Source: Bacteroidetes bacterium B1(2017) (GTDB lineage: Bacteria; Bacteroidota; Bacteroidia; UKL13-3). Taken from it: 64,000 nt of DNA. The notes beneath the pieces are model-generated. The model was not told the DNA's origin and ran no database searches. It saw nothing but the letters and a program-made list of their open reading frames with translations. Where the stretch lies: assembly GCA_002256395.1 (NCBI GenBank), contig NKJG01000003.1:62001-126000 (forward strand). The letters are read 5' to 3'. Each line of letters opens with the position of its first letter. Position 1 is the stretch's first letter. The translations under genes were made by a program, and so were the position numbers. Below are positions 28,977-37,883 of this stretch, piece by piece.

Positions 28977-31403
28977 ATGGAAAACAAATACCAAAAACAT
29001 ATTCTCGAGACTTTAATTGAAACTACCAATGTGGGTATTTTGGTGGAGGATGAAAATAGGGTAATTCTAAAGGTAAATACTGCCTTTATTAATTTGTTTT
29101 CAATTCCCCTAACCCAAGAGCAGCTCATTGGTCAGGATTGTGCTCCTATGGCGGCTCAATTCAATGATTTCTTCCTGACCAAAACTTTGTTTAGTGATTT
29201 TATTGATGAAATTATTAAGGCGAACAAAGCGGTAGAACGAGTTGAATTAGAAACAATCACCAAGCGATTTTTAGCACTAAGTTATTTCCCAGTGGTGTTT
29301 AAAGATGGTTCAAATGGAATCATTTGGCAATATGAAGAAATAACCAAGCAAAAGTATAATGAGCAGCAATTAAAAGAGAATAAAGCAAGGTTCGAAACCG
29401 TGTTGAATTCTATTAATGAAATATTTTTTCAATTGGATGAAGAGGGCTTTCTTACCTATATAAGTAAGGGTATTGAAGCCTTAACTGGGTATACCGTATT
29501 GGATGTTATAGGCAAGCATTATTTTGAATTGCCTTTTATTACGTTCTTGGATACTCGTGGTGATATTTTGAACGAACTGTCGAAAGAGGATTCGGGACAA
29601 ATTTTTACACGCCAATATCTATTAACCCTAAAAACGGGAGACCATAAATGGATCTTGTTGAAAGCTAGGGCCCTGTTTACAAATGGCGTATTTAAAGGGA
29701 TTGTAGGTACTGGAACCGATATCACAAACGAAAAATATTATTCGGATCAACTTACAGAAACCAATAATTTGTTGAATATTATTAGTGAGGCTCAAACACT
29801 TTATATTAAAACAAATAGTGCCTTCCATTCTTTAACCTTTATGTTGCGTAAAGTAATTGAAATTACCAATAGTGGCTTTGGTTTTATTGGAGAGATTTTA
29901 TTAGATGAACATGGTAATCGATACCTTAAATCGCATGCTACATCAAATATTGCTTGGGATAAGGATACTATGGACCTGTATCAAAAAAATGTTGCTACAG
30001 GCCTGGAGTTCAGAAATAATAATTCATTGTTTGGACATGTAGTATTAACAGGAGAATTATACATTAGTAATGACCCCAAAAACGACCCGCATAGTGGTGG
30101 TACTCCCAAAGGTCATCCTCCACTTAATAGTTTTGTGGGCATTCCTATTTATAATGGAGAGAAATTAATGGGAATGATTGGCTTGGCCAATAAGGATGGT
30201 GGTTATAAATTAAATGAGTTGGACCCGTTAAACCCATTACTTTCTACCATTGCGGCCATTCTTGAAAGTTTTATTAACTATCAACAAACGGTAAAGGCCA
30301 AGCAAAAGCTTAGTGAAAAGGAACTGAACCTAGTTTCTATATTGTCGTCGTTTGAAGATGAAGTGCTTGAGGTGAATGATGCATTTGAAATAGTAAATAT
30401 TTGGTCGAACAAGAGAAAAGATATCTCAAGTCCAAATACGAGCGGGGTTTTGGGTAATATAATAAATTTCTTTCCAGAGGATATGGCCGAAATGGTGTCA
30501 AATGGAATTCAAAGTGTGTTTAGTACTGGCCAACCCTTGGCATTTGATTATACAGTTTCTTTAAGCGCAAATTCTGTAGTTTGGTTTAGTGCGAAAATTA
30601 ATTTGGTTGAGCTAAAAGGTCTTAAACATGCTTCAGTGCTCATACAGGATATTACGTTACGAAAAAAAGTAGAAAGTGATTTGTTAAATCTCCTTACTAA
30701 AGAACGGGAGTTAAATGAGCTTAAGACAAAATTTGTTAGCATGACCTCTCACGAGTTTAGAACGCCACTTACAGGTATTCAAACAAGTTCTGAATTAATA
30801 GAGATTTTGTTAAAGAAGGATGCCTCACAAGAAACAAAGGAGAAAATTTTCCAGTATGTTGAAATTATCAGAAAAGAGATTTATAGAATCAATAATTTAA
30901 TGAATGATGTGTTAACTTTAGGAAAACTTGATTCTGGTAGATATAAAGTAGCCTTAGAGGAGATTAATTTGCTTGATTTGTTAGAGCAAATGAGTTTAAA
31001 ATTTGCAGAAATTTATCCAGGAAGTGAGTTGATTTTTGAGATGGAAAAGAAGGCGCAATTGCTTGTTTCAGATAAACGCTTATTGGGTCATATTTTGGAT
31101 AACTTAATCCATAATGGATTAAAATATAGCAAAGAGCAGCAAAAGGTTTGGATTAAGACCTACCTCACACAAGAGGGCTTTAATTTAGATATTCTCGATT
31201 TAGGAATTGGTATTCCAGAACAGGAACAAAAGTACCTTTTCGAATCCTTCTTTAGGGCCACGAATGCCGAAAACATTCAAGGAACAGGATTAGGCTTGGT
31301 TATTGTTAAAAACATGGTGGAATTGCTCTCGGGAACAATTGCTATAAAATCTGACTTAAATAAGGGTACTAAAATTAGTATTTGCTTGCCCAATAATAAA
31401 TAG
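28977..31403 (+). CDS. PAS/GAF sensor histidine kinase
   Basis: PAS segments, GAF-like middle (PLNSFVGIPIYNGEKLMGMIGLAN), HisKA SHEFRTPLTG, HATPase GTGLGLVIVKNMV. Confidence 0.93.
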   Translation: MENKYQKHILETLIETTNVGILVEDENRVILKVNTAFINLFSIPLTQEQLIGQDCAPMAAQFNDFFLTKTLFSDFIDEIIKANKAVERVELETITKRFLALSYFPVVFKDGSNGIIWQYEEITKQKYNEQQLKENKARFETVLNSINEIFFQLDEEGFLTYISKGIEALTGYTVLDVIGKHYFELPFITFLDTRGDILNELSKEDSGQIFTRQYLLTLKTGDHKWILLKARALFTNGVFKGIVGTGTDITNEKYYSDQLTETNNLLNIISEAQTLYIKTNSAFHSLTFMLRKVIEITNSGFGFIGEILLDEHGNRYLKSHATSNIAWDKDTMDLYQKNVATGLEFRNNNSLFGHVVLTGELYISNDPKNDPHSGGTPKGHPPLNSFVGIPIYNGEKLMGMIGLANKDGGYKLNELDPLNPLLSTIAAILESFINYQQTVKAKQKLSEKELNLVSILSSFEDEVLEVNDAFEIVNIWSNKRKDISSPNTSGVLGNIINFFPEDMAEMVSNGIQSVFSTGQPLAFDYTVSLSANSVVWFSAKINLVELKGLKHASVLIQDITLRKKVESDLLNLLTKERELNELKTKFVSMTSHEFRTPLTGIQTSSELIEILLKKDASQETKEKIFQYVEIIRKEIYRINNLMNDVLTLGKLDSGRYKVALEEINLLDLLEQMSLKFAEIYPGSELIFEMEKKAQLLVSDKRLLGHILDNLIHNGLKYSKEQQKVWIKTYLTQEGFNLDILDLGIGIPEQEQKYLFESFFRATNAENIQGTGLGLVIVKNMVELLSGTIAIKSDLNKGTKISICLPNNK

Positions 31404-31405
31404 AG

Positions 31406-32482
31406 ATGGAATTGAAAAATAAGAAAATATTGGTTGTTGAAGATGATACAACAATTCGAAAGAATATTGTAGAGTTTTTATCTCTACATGATATCGTAGT
31501 ACAATCTGCTAAAAATGGGTTGGAAGGACTTTCTGTGTTTTCTGCTTGGAAACCCGACTTGATTATTTGCGATATCATGATGCCCGAAATGGATGGGTTT
31601 ACATTTTTGAATGAATTGAATAGGAAGTTCCCATTTCATCAATCTATTTTTATTTTCCTCACAGCGAAAAATAGTTTAACCGATATTCGCAAGGGAATGA
31701 ACCTTGGGGCGGATGATTACTTAATTAAACCGTTCATGCTGGATGATTTATTAAGCACCATTCGCTCAAAAATTGTCAAACATGAGCTTAGGTTAAAGGG
31801 AATTAGAGAGGCAATTAAGGAGGTTGAAGAGCGCACTAGTCCAACTCCCTATCACGAATTTAATACCTGTTTAAATGGCGTGTTAATGGGTACCCAGATT
31901 TTGTTAAATTCGGAGGACTCACATTTCAATTTAGATGAGCGAATGGTCTTGGACATAATCCAGCAAAGTGGGATACGCTTGAATAAAGCAATTAATAATT
32001 TAATATTTTTAGGTGATTTAGATTCAGGTAAATTTACCCCCTTTTTGGAGGATGTTACTGCTTCTAGTTTGGAAAGTACCCTTGTTCAAATTTCCAAAAA
32101 TTACGATCGTTCGGGCGACCTTATTTTAACTATGGTTGGTGGTGCAACGCATGCCGATAAATTTTTATTACGGAAAATATTAGAAGAACTATTAGATAAT
32201 GCATTTAAGTATTCAAAAATAGGTGAACAAGTTATGGTTGAAATTCACCTTAAAGAAGGCAGGTTTATTTTTAATATGGAATATTCCTGTGGGAATTTTA
32301 CAGAAGAAATGTTTCAAAATGTAAGCGCATATAATCAATTTGATTTGCCTGTAAATACAGGTGTTGGTTTAGGTTTAGGCCTGTTCTTAACAAAGCGTTT
32401 ATGCCAATTACTAGGAGTAAGATTAGAATTTCAAAAGTTAAACAGTCAAAAGGGTAAATATATTTTCCAATTCGAATTTTAA
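31406..32482 (+). CDS. Receiver-histidine kinase hybrid (REC-HisKA-like-HATPase), atypical
   Basis: REC (LVVEDDTTIRKN, LIICDIMMPEMDG, DYLIKPF) then HEFNTCLNGVLMG H-box-like, N-box EELLDNAFKYS, GVGLGLGLFLTK; canonical DxGxG not evident. Confidence 0.85.
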   Translation: MELKNKKILVVEDDTTIRKNIVEFLSLHDIVVQSAKNGLEGLSVFSAWKPDLIICDIMMPEMDGFTFLNELNRKFPFHQSIFIFLTAKNSLTDIRKGMNLGADDYLIKPFMLDDLLSTIRSKIVKHELRLKGIREAIKEVEERTSPTPYHEFNTCLNGVLMGTQILLNSEDSHFNLDERMVLDIIQQSGIRLNKAINNLIFLGDLDSGKFTPFLEDVTASSLESTLVQISKNYDRSGDLILTMVGGATHADKFLLRKILEELLDNAFKYSKIGEQVMVEIHLKEGRFIFNMEYSCGNFTEEMFQNVSAYNQFDLPVNTGVGLGLGLFLTKRLCQLLGVRLEFQKLNSQKGKYIFQFEF

Positions 32483-32500
32483 TGTCAATAATAAAAATAA

Positions 32501-33262
32501 ATGATCACCAATAATTTTCTATTAGACAAAATATTATTATGCGAAGACGATCCGGTTTTGCGTCATAATATTTCAAATTTGCTGGAGTTGGAGGGGTATC
32601 AAGTATATCAAGCTTCAAATGGTTTAGAGGCAAAACAACTCCTAAAGGTAAAACGAGTAGTACTTATTTTATCCGACTGGTCGATGCCTATCATGGATGG
32701 AATTGAGTTATTAAAATTTGCAAAATCGGAGCCAAATTTAAAGCACGTTCCATTTATATTTTTAACAGCTAAAACCACTATTGAGGATAAGTTGGAAGCC
32801 TTAAATTTAATGGCAGATGACTTTATTACAAAGCCTTTTTCTTTGCAGGAATTGGTCTTGAAGTGCAGAAATAATATCGAGAACCGAAAACTTATTATCA
32901 AATCAACGCTTAGCCAAAGCGATGATAAAGAATATATTTCACGCGACCAGAAGTTTCTAACAGAAATTAAGGCCTTCATTGATCTTAATTTATCAAATGA
33001 GAACTTATCCTTACTCGATTTTGGAAATGAATTTCCAATGAGTATATCCTCCATTCAAAAGAATATAAAACGTGTTTGTGGCAAATCACTTTTTCAACTT
33101 ATTCTGGAGGCTAGGTTATTAAAAGCAAAGGATATGATTGAGGCTGATACGGCTCCAATTTCAGAGATTTTATTTCAATGTGGGTTTAATAACCACAACC
33201 ATTTTACCAAAAAGTTTAAACTCCATTTTGGGGTTTTACCTTCAAAATTGAATAAAAAATGA
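32501..33262 (+). CDS. Response regulator with C-terminal AraC-type HTH
   Basis: REC (LILSDWSMPIMDG, DDFITKPFS) plus ISSIQKNIKRVCGKSLFQLILEARLLKAKDMIE...ISEILFQCGFNNHNHFTKKFKLHFG. Confidence 0.92.
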   Translation: MITNNFLLDKILLCEDDPVLRHNISNLLELEGYQVYQASNGLEAKQLLKVKRVVLILSDWSMPIMDGIELLKFAKSEPNLKHVPFIFLTAKTTIEDKLEALNLMADDFITKPFSLQELVLKCRNNIENRKLIIKSTLSQSDDKEYISRDQKFLTEIKAFIDLNLSNENLSLLDFGNEFPMSISSIQKNIKRVCGKSLFQLILEARLLKAKDMIEADTAPISEILFQCGFNNHNHFTKKFKLHFGVLPSKLNKK

Positions 33263-33627
33263 AGAAAATTTTAGTTGCGGATAACGAGTTAATGAATCAG
33301 TTTTATTTAAAAAAATTGTGCGATTCTCCTGACGTTTTAGTCATGACAGCCAACAATGGACAAGAAGCGGTTAATCTTTGTGAGGTTCATAAATTTGATT
33401 TGATTTTTATGGATATCCAAATGCCCGTTATGAATGGAACCGAAGCGCTGATCCAAATTCGAAATATTGAATCGGATGTTTTTCATAGAACTCCAATTAT
33501 TGCTATTTCAAGTGATTTTGGGTTGTATGAATCTACCATCAAGGAATTTGATTTTGATGAGATGATTCTAAATCCTTTGCAAGTTGCTACAGTTAAGGAA
33601 ATTATTAAAAAGTACTTGATGGTGTAA
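33259..33627 (+). CDS. Stand-alone response regulator receiver, atypical
   Basis: ILVADNELMNQFYLKKL, DLIFMDIQMPVMNGTEAL; conserved Lys region reads MILNPLQ. ATGA overlap with preceding gene. Confidence 0.9.
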   Translation: MKKILVADNELMNQFYLKKLCDSPDVLVMTANNGQEAVNLCEVHKFDLIFMDIQMPVMNGTEALIQIRNIESDVFHRTPIIAISSDFGLYESTIKEFDFDEMILNPLQVATVKEIIKKYLMV

Positions 33628-33720
33628 GCCACCAATAAAACAGAAATGTATTCTCTTTTTTGTCTAATAGCATCCATTAAAGAAATACTTGAATTGCCGT
33701 GCTCATGCTAATTTTACGGT

Positions 33721-34242
33721 ATGGATTCAGAATTAATTAGCAGCAGACAATATTCCATCAATTTTGATTGGAGCCAGGATTTAAATCGCTTAGTTATTCA
33801 AAGTACAGGGCAGATTTATTTCTTAAATTACTCAGAAATAATCACCATTACTATTAAACCTTCAGGTATTAGAGCCATTGTTTCTTCTGAAAAATTTAGC
33901 TTTACTATTTCCTTTGATTCTAGTGAATTAATTCAGTTTCTTAGATTATTAAGTCGCTCAGGTTTCATTAAAATTAATGATGATACGATTGTTAATTTAA
34001 CCTATTGCCATAGCATTGTTGAAAAAGGAAATATGTATGTTTTGAATTTGAATAACTTTATGGTTATTTCAAATGTAAACATAGAGTTAATTGAGGCTAG
34101 ATTAAAAATGCAGGGAATCCGACATGTATATCATACCAAACGTGCCGATACAAAAATAGGCTCATTGGAAAAGCAAAAATCAAATCCATTTTTAATAGAA
34201 AAAGAGTTATTTAGCCAAAAAGTATTGGCCTCCTTCTTATAA
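33721..34242 (+). CDS. Putative divergent LytTR-like DNA-binding protein
   Basis: SRSGFIKINDDTIVNLTYCHSIVEKGNMYVLNLNNFMVISNV resembles LytTR (F.R.H.S.IVNL.Y.......Y.L......S). Confidence 0.55.
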   Translation: MDSELISSRQYSINFDWSQDLNRLVIQSTGQIYFLNYSEIITITIKPSGIRAIVSSEKFSFTISFDSSELIQFLRLLSRSGFIKINDDTIVNLTYCHSIVEKGNMYVLNLNNFMVISNVNIELIEARLKMQGIRHVYHTKRADTKIGSLEKQKSNPFLIEKELFSQKVLASFL

Positions 34243-34260
34243 GGAAAATCTAACGAATTG

Positions 34261-34299
34261 AAAAAAGCTGGCTACCAAATGGTAGTCGGCTTTTTTTTT
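34261..34299 (+). terminator. Intrinsic terminator of the signalling cluster
   Basis: AAAAAAGCTGGCTACC-AAAT-GGTAGTCGGCTTTTTTTTT: long stem with G-U wobbles and T9 tract directly after 34242. Confidence 0.85.
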
Positions 34300-34329
34300 G
34301 AAATTTATATTTATGGCTAGGCCTATAAA

Positions 34330-34354
34330 CAACAAAAGAGCGCCGAAGCGCTCT
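34330..34354 (-). terminator. Intrinsic terminator for the minus-strand aldehyde dehydrogenase
   Basis: Minus strand reads AGAGCGC-TTCG-GCGCTCTTTTGTTG: 7-bp stem, cUUCGg tetraloop, short T tract. Confidence 0.7.
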
Positions 34355-34473
34355 AATGCCTAACATTTGATCTATTAAAACTAATTACTCAATTCAAAAA
34401 TACAACAGATACCTATTAGGCTATGATTGTTTAATGGATAAGGATGTACAAAAAATGGAAATTGAATGTCAGA

Positions 34474-35844
34474 TTATCCCCAAATAGCCTTTACCTGGCA
34501 AAATGCCTTTAAACCTTCTGGTCCTAATTCCCTTCCAAAGCCAGAATTTTTACTTCCACCAAACGGAATCTTAACATCGCTCTTTACTATTTGGTTAATA
34601 TAAACCATTCCACACTCGAGTTTTTGAGCCATTTCGTTTGCCAAAATTGGGTTCGATGTAAATATGCTTGCACCTAAGCCAAAACGTGTATCATTGGCAA
34701 TGCTTATAGCTTCTTCAATAGTGCTAAAATTATATAGGCTTAAAACTGGTCCAAACAGTTCCTCTGTATAGGCTCTACACGCTTTGGGAATATTTGTTAG
34801 CACGGTAGGAGGAAAGAAGAAACCTTTGCTTGGAATACTCTCACTTTGGTATAGGATAGTAGCACCAGCGCTTACACTTTCTGCTACTTGGTTTTGCAAT
34901 AGTTCCAATAAATCTTTTCTAGCTTGCGGTCCTAATGTGTTCGTTTCATCCATAGGGTTTCCAATAGAAAATGCCTTCATTTTGTCTATCAGTAAGGTTT
35001 TAAACTTTTCCATTATACCGTCCTGAACCAAAAACCGTTTGGCTGCTACACAACTTTGTCCATTGTTTTGAAACCTCGAAAAAAGAACCTGATCAATAAT
35101 TTTTTCAAGGGGTGCGTCATTGAGAATAATCAATGCATCGCTTCCACCTAGCTCTAAAACACTCGGCTTAATTTGAGCTGCTGCTTGTTGTGCTATACTT
35201 GCTCCAGCTCTTTCACTTCCTGTAAGTGTAACTGCTTTAATTTCGTTTCTTTTTAGTAAGATTGAAACCTGTTCTTCATTGGCAAAAATGGTGGTGAAAA
35301 TATGTTTCGGTAAATGGGTACAGGTATCTAAAATTGCTTGTAAGGCTAAACTGCTTTGAGGCACATTTGGAGCAGGCTTTATAAGCATAGAATTACCACT
35401 AACAATACAAGGAATAGCGCTTCGTAGGATTTGCCAAAATGGAAAATTCCAAGGAAAAATACCTAAAATAACTCCCATTGGGTCAGGCTCGAGCCGAATG
35501 CTTACACCATTTTCTAATTGCTTAATTTCTGGTTTTAATATATTTTCAGCTTCGTTAAAATAATACTCACACAAACTCGCACTTTTTAGCACTTCTGCTT
35601 TCGCATGATGACGTAATTTCCCCATTTCAAGGCAGGCTATTTCGGCTAATTCATCTGATTTTGATCTCAATAACTCACCTAATTCAGGTAAGAATTGTAA
35701 ACGCTTTTGTAGGGGTAATTCTTTCCATTTTTTTTGCTCTGTCTGTTGAATTTCAAGAAGCCTAAGTAACTCGGCGTCATTAATAAAATCAAAGGAAGCA
35801 AGATGTTCTTCGGTATATGGATTGATGCTTTGAAAGGGTGTCAT
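34474..35844 (-). CDS. NAD(P)-dependent aldehyde dehydrogenase (succinate-semialdehyde dehydrogenase-like)
   Basis: GIFPWNFPFWQILRSAIPCIVSGNSMLIKPAPNVPQSS, LELGGSDALIIL, NNGQSCVAAKRFLV, ELFGPVLSLYNF. Confidence 0.92.
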   Translation of the reverse strand: MTPFQSINPYTEEHLASFDFINDAELLRLLEIQQTEQKKWKELPLQKRLQFLPELGELLRSKSDELAEIACLEMGKLRHHAKAEVLKSASLCEYYFNEAENILKPEIKQLENGVSIRLEPDPMGVILGIFPWNFPFWQILRSAIPCIVSGNSMLIKPAPNVPQSSLALQAILDTCTHLPKHIFTTIFANEEQVSILLKRNEIKAVTLTGSERAGASIAQQAAAQIKPSVLELGGSDALIILNDAPLEKIIDQVLFSRFQNNGQSCVAAKRFLVQDGIMEKFKTLLIDKMKAFSIGNPMDETNTLGPQARKDLLELLQNQVAESVSAGATILYQSESIPSKGFFFPPTVLTNIPKACRAYTEELFGPVLSLYNFSTIEEAISIANDTRFGLGASIFTSNPILANEMAQKLECGMVYINQIVKSDVKIPFGGSKNSGFGRELGPEGLKAFCQVKAIWG

Positions 35845-35882
35845 AATTTATCGCTAAACGAAGATGCGTTAAAAATAAGTAC

Positions 35883-35917
35883 AAAAAAAAGCCTTCGCAA
35901 TTTGCGAAGGCTTTTTT
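35883..35917 (-). terminator. Bidirectional-type intrinsic terminator
   Basis: AAAAAAAAGCCTTCGCAATTTGCGAAGGCTTTTTT: near-perfect inverted repeat with A/T tracts, directly after the enoyl-CoA hydratase stop. Confidence 0.88.
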
Positions 35918-35919
35918 CT

Positions 35920-36720
35920 TTAGTTGCCTCTGAAATTTGCAGGGCGCTTTTCTAAAAATGCTTTTGTTCCTTCAATAAAGTCTTCAGAACCAAAGAAGTT
36001 ACCAAATTCATTTATTTCAATGTTATTACCATCTGCACGTTTTTCGTAATATGCGTTCACACAACGAATAACACTGGCAATTGCCATGGGTGCTTTGGTT
36101 TTAATTTTGTTCAATATCTCTTCGCATTTAGGAATTAATTGGTCGGCCGGAACTACATAATTTACTAAGCCTAATTGCAATGCTGTTTGAGCATCAATCA
36201 TGTCGCCAGTCATTAAAAATTCTAAGGCTCTTCCTTTTCCAATCAATTGAGCCAAACGTTGGGTTCCAGCATACCCTGGAGTAATACCTAAGTTAACTTC
36301 TGGTTGGCCAAAACGGGCTTTTTCGCTACACACACGAATATGTGCACTCATTGCTAATTCATTACCACCACCCAATGCAAAGCCATTAATAGCTGCAATA
36401 ACTGGTTTAGGGCAATTGTCAATGGCACGCAATATGGCATGACCTTCTTCGCTTAAGCGTGTACCTTCTTCTACATTAAAGTTTGCAAATTCAGCAATAT
36501 CAGCACCTGCAGCAAAGGCTTTTGTTCCTTTTCCTGTGATAATTACACCTCTAATTGAATTTACATTGTAAATGCTAAGGATAGCATTTTTAATTTCAGT
36601 AAGGGTTTGAATGTTCAATGCATTCAATTTTTCCTCACGGTTAATTGTGATATAAAAAATCTGGTTTTTTTCTTCAACCAATAGATTTTGATAGGTTGTT
36701 TCAATACTCATAGTTTCCAT
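35920..36720 (-). CDS. Enoyl-CoA hydratase/isomerase family protein
   Basis: KAFAAGADIAEF, AINGFALGGGNELAMSAHIRVCSEKARFGQPEVNLGITPGYAGTQRL. Confidence 0.94.
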   Translation of the reverse strand: METMSIETTYQNLLVEEKNQIFYITINREEKLNALNIQTLTEIKNAILSIYNVNSIRGVIITGKGTKAFAAGADIAEFANFNVEEGTRLSEEGHAILRAIDNCPKPVIAAINGFALGGGNELAMSAHIRVCSEKARFGQPEVNLGITPGYAGTQRLAQLIGKGRALEFLMTGDMIDAQTALQLGLVNYVVPADQLIPKCEEILNKIKTKAPMAIASVIRCVNAYYEKRADGNNIEINEFGNFFGSEDFIEGTKAFLEKRPANFRGN

Positions 36721-36827
36721 TGTATGTATCGTATAAATTATTTTTCGCCTGCAACTTTAAGACTTATTTTCTTAAAACAAAACAACATTTGTTGCACATC
36801 TAACGATTGTTAAAATTTTAATAAAAA

Positions 36828-37235
36828 TTAAAAGTTTCTATGCTCTTGTACCCAAGATTTTATGTAATCCGAAATTTCGTGAGTGTGGGCCCCTGGAGTA
36901 AATAATTTTCCAATTCCCATACTGTTTAGGGCATCAATATCCTCGGCTGGAATAATTCCTCCCCCAGTAATCAAAACATCCTGCATTTGATTTTGATCTA
37001 AGAGCTCTTTTAAGCGCTTAAACACACTTAAATGGGCTCCCGATAAAATACTTACTCCAATAACATCTACATCTTCTTGGAGAGCGGCCTGAACCACCAT
37101 TTCAGGTGTTTGCCTTAAGCCAGTATAAATTACTTCCATGCCTGCATCTCTAAGAGCGGTGGCAATAACTTTTGCGCCTCTATCGTGGCCATCAAGCCCA
37201 ATTTTAGCTACCAAAACACGAATTGGTCGATTCAT
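36828..37235 (-). CDS. Stand-alone cobalamin (B12)-binding domain protein (methylmalonyl-CoA mutase small-subunit-like)
   Basis: [43 protein letters not shown] (DxHxxG), [22 protein letters not shown]. Confidence 0.93.
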   Translation of the reverse strand: MNRPIRVLVAKIGLDGHDRGAKVIATALRDAGMEVIYTGLRQTPEMVVQAALQEDVDVIGVSILSGAHLSVFKRLKELLDQNQMQDVLITGGGIIPAEDIDALNSMGIGKLFTPGAHTHEISDYIKSWVQEHRNF

Positions 37236-37876
37236 TATTTTCTAAATTTTCTCATTCCTCTTTCTCTGGCTAAAAATACAAAGTCTTTGTCTTTTAGTTC
37301 CATATCAAAATAATTTCTAAACTGTTCCTCACTTGTGATATAATATTTAATCATATTATCCCCACCTGGCGCTGCACCTGGAGGCGTTGGCCCGCCATCG
37401 GCAATACTTGGCTGGCCAATTAATGGTTCATGATGGAAAAGCAAATCTCTGGGCTCCATATACTTTGAAATAATGGTTGGCTCATTAATATTGAAATTGT
37501 TTTCGTTTATAAAATAAACCCTTAACCCGTCTTTTGCAGGTTGTAAAACCATCAAGTTATATAGAGATTTAAAGGTTTTATCGGCAAAGCCTAGTACATA
37601 CCAATCTTTAATTTTATGAATATGAAAATCGGTATGGTTTAGCTTGGTCATGCTTTGGCTTCCAACAGAAAGTTTAATATCAGTGGTGCTAATTTGAACA
37701 AATAAAGAGTCGAATCTGGGTGAATGCACGTCTTTGCTAGTAAATCTATAGTTGCCAAATAATTCACTTGGAATCATATCCTGGTATTGGCCTGGAATAG
37801 AGGTAAATTTAGCGTCGCTGCAACTAAAAAGTAGCATGCTGCTGAATACTAAAAAGAAAAAATGTTTTAGGTTCAT
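37235..37876 (-). CDS. Hypothetical lipoprotein
   Basis: Lipobox [10 protein letters not shown]; 213 aa, no recognised family; 1-bp overlap with downstream B12-binding gene. Confidence 0.65.
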   Translation of the reverse strand: MNLKHFFFLVFSSMLLFSCSDAKFTSIPGQYQDMIPSELFGNYRFTSKDVHSPRFDSLFVQISTTDIKLSVGSQSMTKLNHTDFHIHKIKDWYVLGFADKTFKSLYNLMVLQPAKDGLRVYFINENNFNINEPTIISKYMEPRDLLFHHEPLIGQPSIADGGPTPPGAAPGGDNMIKYYITSEEQFRNYFDMELKDKDFVFLARERGMRKFRK

Positions 37877-37883
37877 ATACGTT

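Noticed and set aside
32608-33054. 148-aa minus-strand ORF
   Set aside because: Fully antisense to the REC-AraC response regulator; low-complexity Ser/Phe/Lys-rich translation.
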